Shown here one piece after another: positions 56,823 through 64,000 of a stretch of DNA of 64,000 nucleotides. The position numbers and the translations under genes are program-made. A model generated the notes under the pieces. It worked only from the letters and a program-made list of their open reading frames with translations, searched no databases and had not been told where the DNA came from. The DNA is taken from positions 5,575,246 to 5,639,245 of the forward strand of contig NC_087081.1 in the NCBI RefSeq assembly GCF_026151205.1. Reading direction: 5' to 3'. The stretch's first letter is position 1. Every line of letters begins with the position of its first letter. This stretch comes from Bolinopsis microptera. Taxonomy: Eukaryota; Ctenophora; Tentaculata; Lobata; Bolinopsidae.

Positions 56823-59800
56823 ATCTCGTTAGCTTTTCGTGTTAAAAGCGATTTCTCAACGGTTATCACCTCTCTAGATGATTCTTAAAACATTTGGACT
56901 TCATTGCATTTTTGAAATAAATGCAATGAGGGCGTTTTCGGCCACACCCTTTTTCAGGGTTTCGCGGTCACTCGAATTTTTGTATTTCGGTCCAGGAAGG
57001 TCTTAAAGGCTATTCCGATACACCAAAATGTGCCTAATAGCCACATTTATATACAACTTATCAAGCAAAATATACCTTAAAATGCTTCGTTTCGGAAATA
57101 TGGCCGAAAATGGTTTTTGGCTTGACGCAGTTCATAATTTCCGTGATTTTTAGCATTTCCGCCTAGGAAGGTTGTAGAGACTATTCTGATACACTAAAAT
57201 GTACATAATGGCCACATTTATATACACCTTATGAAGCAACATATACCCTAAAAGGCTAACTTTCGAAAATATGGCTGAAAAATGGATTTTTGCCTCGCGA
57301 ACAATGACAGTATTCACAAATGGGCTATTGGACTGTTAACTAGAAAGGTCTTAAAGACTCATGAGCAATATAGCATTTGTCACAAGATGTAAGACGACTC
57401 ACTTTGTGTCCAGAAACACCTACAAAAATTGGAGAATGATCTTCTTTATTGGGCATCTCTCTTAATGGGCCAGGACAGCACTCAGCAGCATACTTGTGTC
57501 TTACGAAAGGGCAATTTTTCAAAATTACGGTTACTTTAGTAAAGGTCAAAGTAAAGGTCAAAGGGTCAGTTGCTAACAGCAAATTGTTTGCAATTGCCGA
57601 CTCATGCACATCATATACTCAAAAACGCTCACTTTAGGAGTGATTAGTAAATAAGTTTAACTACTGCATGATTTGTGAAAACTCCAACAATTTTTCCTTG
57701 GCACCAATTTAGCCAAAATGTGTGACGTGCCAGACCAAAATTCAACTTCAAATTTTATTCATTCATAACCATGAACCATGACTAAAGTACCTAATAATAC
57801 CGGACCTAAAATAAATCGGCACTGGATCCGGGCCAGATTGTTGCTTGACCGCTGACCAGTACCCCACTTTATAATTATAATTGACTTCACTGCCTCGACC
57901 AATATTGGTCTGTAATCGCTGATTGAGATCTGTTGGTTGCAGTTTAAGTTAGCTCATTTACCATAATAGTAATACCGCAGTGGTTTGGTTCGCATAGATT
58001 TTCCCATCGTATGATAATGTGTGTCATTCCCTCGTTTTTTAATCAAGTGGTTACTAGCTAGCTCTTTTGTTATTACAGCTGCCTCGAGATCTTATCTAGG
58101 GCACTAATACATTAGTACTAGAACATTAGAACTGTAATTCTAGAACTTCAGATTAAGATTACTTGGCTGAATGGCAGGGCTCGAGATTCGACTCTAAAAC
58201 GCTCAGTTTAGGAGTGATTAGTAGATAACTACTGCATGATATGCGAAAACTCCAGGATCATGCTTAATCAAAGTGGTACTCGACTTGAACTCAAGTCTTG
58301 TTACCTACTGGAGTTTGGGCCACTGAATCGAATACGACCTGATATTAATTTTAGGATGTCGGGAAATTCATTAAGAATTTTATTCTTTGGTTTTTTAATT
58401 GTGCTACAAATTCGAGTTTGAGTTGATAACACCGAATTTCCTGTTTGACTCTCAAAGAGAGGAACCAAGGCTTAGGTTCCTCTTTTTGGCTCTGAGATCC
58501 AACTTTAAGATCGGACTTCGGAGATCCTCGCGTCGGAGATCATGTAAGTGTAACATCAGTACCGGAGATCAGAATTTTTTGCTTGATATTGGACCTATAA
58601 ATCTAATTATATATTCGAAACAGCACGGGATGTAACCAAGGTTAATTTAGATAAGATATACCAGCTTTCGGGGTTACAAGACCCCATGAAAGGCAGGCAG
58701 AGCATCCTAAATCCTCATGCTATCGTCACGTTGACCATCTATGTCCATACCCCAGCCTCTCATTAAAAAACAGCTATTAGGCCCGATATCCGTCCCTTGT
58801 CCCGTAGTGCCCCGTAAGTAAGAGATCGTTCAGATTTTGGTCATTTAGACCCCCATCCCCGCTCTAAAATCCACTTTACCCAAACCTGGAAAATCAGCAT
58901 CTCGAGACCTTCTATTATATAAACTCTGTGATCCTACTATAAGCTTATAACCTATAAGCCATTGCATGCCAAAATTAAGATTCACCTCAACTGGTGATAT
59001 GAACCTGGTATGTTACCTGAATGCCCTCAGTCAAATCTCGAACCCTGCTAAGTGCTAATGCTATTCTGCCAAGTAACCTTAATCTGAGATTCTAGCATTA
59101 CAGTTTTAATGTTCTAGTATTAGTGCCTATGCCCCAGTTAAGATCTCGAGGCAGCTCACAGCTGTAATAAAAGAAGAACTAGCCAGTCACCACTTGATAA
59201 AAAACGAGGGAATGACACGCATTATCATACACGCATTATCATATAAAATCTATGCGACTGAAAAAAAGAATATGGGGTCATTCTGAAGTAGGAACCAAAC
59301 CACTGCGGTATTATAGGAAATTAGCTAAATTAAATTGCGGCCAACAGATCTCAATCCAGGGATTACAGATCAATATTGTTCGAGGCAGCGAAATCAATCA
59401 TAATTATAAAGTGGGGTACTGGACACTGGTCAGCGCGAGCGGTCAAGCAACAATCTGGCCCGGATCCAGTGCCGATTTATTTTAGGTCCGGTATTATTGG
59501 TACATTTATCATGGTTTCATGGCATGAATAAATAAAAAGTTTGAAGTTGAATTTTGGTCAATACATTTTATTTAAATTGGTGCCAAGGAAAAATTGTTGG
59601 AGCTGTCACAAATCATGTAGTAGTTATTTACTAATGACTCCTAAAGTGAGCGTTTTTGAGTATATGACGTGCATGAGTCGGCAATTGCGAACAATTTGCT
59701 GTAAGATCCTTTGACCTTAAGAAACCGTAATTTAAAAAATTTCCCTTTCGTAAGACACAAATATGCTGCTGTCCTGGCCCATTAAAGAGAGATGCCCAAT

Positions 59801-60440
59801 AAAGTAAATCATTCTCCAATTTTTGTAGGTGTTTCTGGACACAAAGTGAGTCGTCTTACATCTTGTGACAAATGCTATGTTGCTCATGAGTCTTTAACAA
59901 ACCTTTCTAGTTAACAGTCCAATAGCCCATTTGTGAATATTGTCATTGTCATTGTCATTGTTCGCGGGGCAAAAATCCGTTTTTCAGCCACATTTCCGAA
60001 AGTAAGCCTTTTAGGGTATATGTTGCTTCATAAGTTGTATATAAATGTGGCCATTATGTACATTTTAGTGTATCAGAATAGTCTCTAAGACCTTCCTAGG
60101 CGGAAATGCCAAAAATCACGGAAATTATGAACTGCGTCAAGCCAAAAACCGTTTTTCGGCCATATTTCCGAAACAAAGCATTTTAAGGTATATTGTGCTT
60201 CATAAGTTGTATATAAATGTGGCTATTAGGCACATTTTGGTGTATCGAAATAGTCTTTAAGACCTTCCTGGGCCAAAATACAAAAATTCGCGTGACCGCA
60301 AAACCCTGAAAAAGGGTGTGGCCGAAAACGCCCTCATTGCATTTATTTCAAAAATGCAATGAAGTCCAAATGTTTTAAGAATCATCTAGAGAGGTGATAA
60401 CCGTTGAGAAATCGCTTGTAACGCGAAAAGCTAACGAGAT
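56823..60440. mobile_element. Second 3.6-kb foldback element
   Basis: Arms 56823-58190 and 59030-60440 are inverted copies; the outer ends read ATCTCGTTAGCTTTTCG and its inverse. Each arm has two diverged copies of a roughly 190-bp unit (GGAAGGT...TATTC-GATACACTAAAATGT...CCACATTTATATAC). The loop (58190-59030) has another copy of an arm-internal block (TAGGAGTGATTAGTA). No transposase. Total length (3,618 bp) and CACACCCTTTTT wording resemble the foldback at 11304-14931 (3,628 bp). Confidence 0.75.
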
Positions 60441-60990
60441 AGCCTTTTAGAACGGTTGGGATCCGACTATTAAATATCCTTCTTAGTCTTCAACATGGAA
60501 TATCATCACAAACATTTTACAACATCTGAAAAAAAATTATATATTTCTACAGACAGCACAGAGAGCTCTAGCGTTCTAATATTACTTTGTACACAGAATA
60601 GTATTATTGGAAATGGGGGAAATATATCGTAACATCCCAAGGTATACTAGCTTACAAATTCTTCATATTATGAAGCCAGGGTGTTGAGTAGCTGCTGGTT
60701 AAACTGCTTCCATCCCATTACATAATACCCAATAAATGTATCTAATTATATTTGCAAAAATATCATCTCGCTTTACAAACAGTAAGATAACAGTTGAAAA
60801 GTGTAAGTATTACAAATACCACTGCTGCATACAGAGTATTGCTCTACATTATACAGATAAGAATACTCCGAGAGATGATACAGTTGACAGTACTGTCCGA
60901 TATTATTAGTATAATTACTTATAAGATTTACAGTGCCTGCCAGTCTAGACGTGCTAGAGTTAGTACAGTGTGTAGTAGAATGTGGGGAGG
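60441..60990. other. No recognised gene
   Basis: AT-rich; the 67-codon + frame is not convincing. Confidence 0.35.
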
Positions 60991-61069
60991 GAACTGATGA
61001 GTAAAGTGTAGAACTGATAAGTAGAGTGTAGAACTGATAAGTAGAGTGTAGAACTGATAAGTAGAGTAT
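60991..61069 (+). repeat. 20-bp tandem repeat, four units
   Basis: Units of GAACTGATAAGTAGAGTGTA, the first slightly diverged. Confidence 0.9.
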
Positions 61070-62334
61070 GAAGAGATAATAAGCAGTGGAGGAACTGAAG
61101 TAGTACAGTGCTGAATTTAGTGCTATGGTTAGTACAGTGTGGAGTACAGCGGAGTATTACAGTGAGGACTGTAGAACTGATATGGAGTAGTTAGTGCTGA
61201 ATTCTAATAATTCTGATAGTTCTAGAACTATTTGTAGAGCTGTTTGTAGATATTTGCGCGGTTTCTGATTAAAAAGGTAGACCTAAAGTTAGAACTGTGT
61301 TTGTAACGACAGTACTAACCAACTTGTCAGTCACAGTTACAGGGACAGTTTAGTATTAGCTCTAGAACTATCTCATAGTATCTGTTTGGTTTCTGGCAAA
61401 GAACCTTAAATACCATGCAGTATTATAAGAGAAATTAGAGTATTTAATATTGAATTTTAGGAATATTTGGTGGGTTTCTAATAGATACCTCTAAGTAGAG
61501 CCCAGCTACAAAACTATCTGCTTATGTTAGCTTGGTCTGTAAAAGAGAAGGTGGACACTAGTGAACTAGCTTGTTGAAGACTAAGAGCTGTGTTAACAGG
61601 AGACACACTAAACCATCTTGTTGCTAAACAGTAAATATACTGTATTTTATTGGGAGCTTATATTGCTAGGTTCTTATATTATGACGCAGTCAAACTATCG
61701 GACTACGATGTATGGATACTTGCCACCCCATGGCAATATTAAAATATATCGACTCTGTTACATCTTTTCCTCAATAAATGCATTTAATTTTAGCAGTGAA
61801 AATAGTTTTAAAATATCAGTGCATCAGTGTCAGTGGCGCGTTGTGTTTAGTGGTAAATAAACCATCTGCTAGAGTTTAGTTTCTGATAGAGAACAGCAAG
61901 AGTCTGTATTATATAATAGAATATTCTACATTATATTAAGTAAGAATTATTTGCTTATATTTGATGAATTTCTTATTCAGACATCAGTAAATCACCGCTG
62001 TAAATGAACAGCGCTATTTTGTCTGGATGCCGGGATTCTTGAAACATTAAAAAATACGATAGTCTGTGACTCTGTACAGTTGCTATAGTAACAGACACGT
62101 GTAATTCGTATTCTAAGTACTAAATCAGTAAATTCAATAACTTTTTGCTTGGTTTCTTAAGAACCGCTAGTAAACTGCAATCAGCTAATATCAGACTAAT
62201 CAGCTAATTGAAGGCGTGGAGTAAGAACTATGTTTACAAAGGAGCTACTTGACCACATGTAAGAGATATCAGTTTTATAGGTCTGGATACTGTTGGGAGG
62301 TGAACCATATTTCTACTGACATGTGAGGGGAGTG
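61070..62334. other. No recognised gene
   Basis: Scattered AGTACAGTG and GTAGAACTG fragments suggest decay of the preceding array. Frames are short. Confidence 0.35.
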
Positions 62335-62376
62335 TGACGTCACACTCCCTCACGTGACGTCACACTCCCTCACGTG
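62335..62376. promoter_or_regulatory. Fused CRE and E-box sites
   Basis: TGACGTCA lies at 62335-62342 and 62355-62362, with CACGTG at 62351-62356 and 62371-62376. This gives a 20-bp unit in which the two palindromes overlap (CACGTGACGTCA). GTGAGGGGAGTGTGACGTCA and the following CACTCCCTCAC also form a long near-perfect hairpin. Confidence 0.45.
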
Positions 62377-62670
62377 ACAACACGCAGCTTTGTAGATCTG
62401 GAGGTATATTTCTACTGACACGTGACAGCTATCAACCAATCAGCCTTCAAAAAGAGAATTTAGTTGTAAATTCACTGGGAGCCCTAGGCGGAAGCCGTTA
62501 CTCAACTGAAGAGATTTACATAGTGCGGACACAAGAATGCTTGCGGAGTCTACCTGAACCATGAGGCATAACGCCAACTAAACTGTCTGTTGCACGTGTC
62601 TTGACATTTTTATGACTGACGTTGATTGTAACAACAGTTACAATAGTACAATTTGCACGTTAATGACAAC

Positions 62671-62784
62671 TTTATGACATGTTTATGACATGTTTATGAC
62701 ATGTTTATGACTGTTTACGACATGTTTATGACTGTTTATGACATGTTTATGACATGTTTATGACTGTTTATGACTGTTTATGAC
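62671..62784 (+). repeat. 9-11-bp tandem repeat (GTTTATGACAT)n
   Basis: About eleven units alternating between GTTTATGACAT and the shorter GTTTATGACT form. Confidence 0.9.
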
Positions 62785-63731
62785 CTATTTATAACTCTCT
62801 AGTTAATTAAAATATCTTACACCAAAGCAGGCTGAGTTACACTACAAGCTACCATTATAATAATATGTGTTTACTATAAATATGTGTATTATCATAAGTT
62901 TAATGTATCCTGTAAAAACAACAAAATATTATAATAGTGTTTTGACAATTAATTATACAGTGTTTTCAAATGCATCAGCACCGGATACACTCCACACTTA
63001 GCAGTAGTAGTAGTTATAGTATGCTGCATCTTGGAATGTGGTTTTATATTGGTTTGACAATTGACAATTGACACGTGACAATCTGCATCTTATTTTAATC
63101 GTTGCTGAAAGTACGATGCACCTCATCTGAATAAATTCTAACATTTTTATTTTTTATTTTCAAATTTACAGAGTACAGCAATAAATTATCATAAAATAGA
63201 ACCGTGCGAAAATATTGCCCCCAGCTGTAAAATATACTGAATTGACTTCGTAACTCGTATATTGTCAATATCAGAGAAATTAAAAATATATTTTAATCTA
63301 CGCTTCATTTCCTTCAGGTTCTGTTAAATCGTAACATGAGTAGAAGTAAAGATTAGACACAGAACACAGTTTATGTCATTAAACGAGAGGAGGCATTGAA
63401 GTAACGAAACGAGATGTTGAGTAGAGTTCAGAGTGCTAACGTCATAATTGCAGTAAATCAGAAGTTAGAAAATTGTGTTTTACGGCGGGTGGCTCTGAAC
63501 ATCACGTTTAGCTAAAATGTTCTAAAATGTTCTAAAACACACAAGTTGGGTTAGTGTCTGTAAACACAGCACTTACTCTGTGACTTTTACCACTGATAGT
63601 TTTCTAGAGAAAGAAACCCACTAAATATACCTAGTCGAACATTTAGATATATATCTAAATGTATTATATATTATATACAAGCAGAATTTCCCAAGAGGCA
63701 GTCAGCCGAGAACAATGGTACCTGAATTCAG
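62785..63731. other. No recognised gene
   Basis: AT-rich; no exon, array or terminal repeat was seen. Confidence 0.35.
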
Positions 63732-63757
63732 CCCCCCCCCCCCCCCCCCCCCCCCCC
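63732..63757. repeat. C26 tract followed by TTAA
   Basis: Twenty-six cytosines end at TTAATG (TTAA at 63758-63761), the same C-run/TTAA junction as at 20110-20141. It may be one end of a related TTAA element, although the adjacent GAATTCAG does not match TTGAACC. Confidence 0.6.
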
Positions 63758-63761
63758 TTAA

Positions 63762-64000
63762 TGTGGTCATTATATCTTCATCATCTGCATTATTTGTTGT
63801 AGAAGGGAGATACATAGTTACACGCCTGTCTCTTAGTCTACATTCAATGTGTCTCGCTGTTTACATTCATATCATTGAACATGACTTTTAGAAAAATTAT
63901 TTGTTGTTTTCTTTAACCCCTATATTATTATAATATTTATTATATATTTTTTCACACAGTGCGATGATATTTTGTAGACATGTGTGATGATGTGATGTCA
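63762..64000. other. No recognised gene
   Basis: Nothing identifiable to the window end. Confidence 0.35.

Overview
The window is AT-rich, intron-bearing nuclear DNA of an invertebrate animal. Four things point that way: a nuclear-type elongator tRNA-Met, spliced candidate exons including an immunoglobulin-domain exon, several degenerate non-LTR retrotransposons (LINEs) of animal type, and Merlin-, hAT- and TTAA-type DNA transposon remnants. The exact lineage (cnidarian, mollusc or other) cannot be fixed from the sequence. No complete protein-coding gene was found. Most long open frames are artefacts of tandem repeats whose unit is a multiple of three.

Layout. 1-2.1 kb: nothing recognised. 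2.1-10.3 kb: LINE fragments, a Merlin-like transposase relic, two copies of one dispersed repeat (one holding a 184-bp hAT-type MITE), and a pure (TCC)213 microsatellite. 11.3-14.9 kb: a 3.6-kb foldback element with telomere-like hexamers in its loop. 15-19 kb: unrecognised DNA with a CRE/TATA cluster and E-box palindromes. 19.4-20.1 kb: an element bounded by G27 and C28 inside TTAA. 20.6-23.8 kb: three minisatellites. 24.2-39.2 kb: a giant inverted repeat of about 15 kb whose arms differ by LINE and DNA-transposon insertions. 39.6-40.2 kb: a TTAA-flanked MITE. 42.3-45.3 kb: a 42-bp minisatellite flanked by clusters of a 16-bp palindrome. 50-52.8 kb: a candidate DNA element and a LINE endonuclease relic. 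53.0-55.7 kb, minus strand: Ig-type exons, a tRNA-Met and a perfect 72-bp palindrome in the intron, and a terminal exon with a polyadenylation signal. 56.8-60.4 kb: a second 3.6-kb foldback element. 60.4-64 kb: unrecognised DNA with short arrays.

The best-supported host features are the tRNA, the Ig exon and the minus-strand terminal exon. The rest records repeated transposition, palindrome formation and satellite expansion. Three large foldbacks, a family of TTAA-inserting elements with G/C-rich ends, and the repeated use of one E-box palindrome in unrelated satellites are the main unusual themes. An inverted haplotype join during assembly remains a possible explanation for the 15-kb palindrome.
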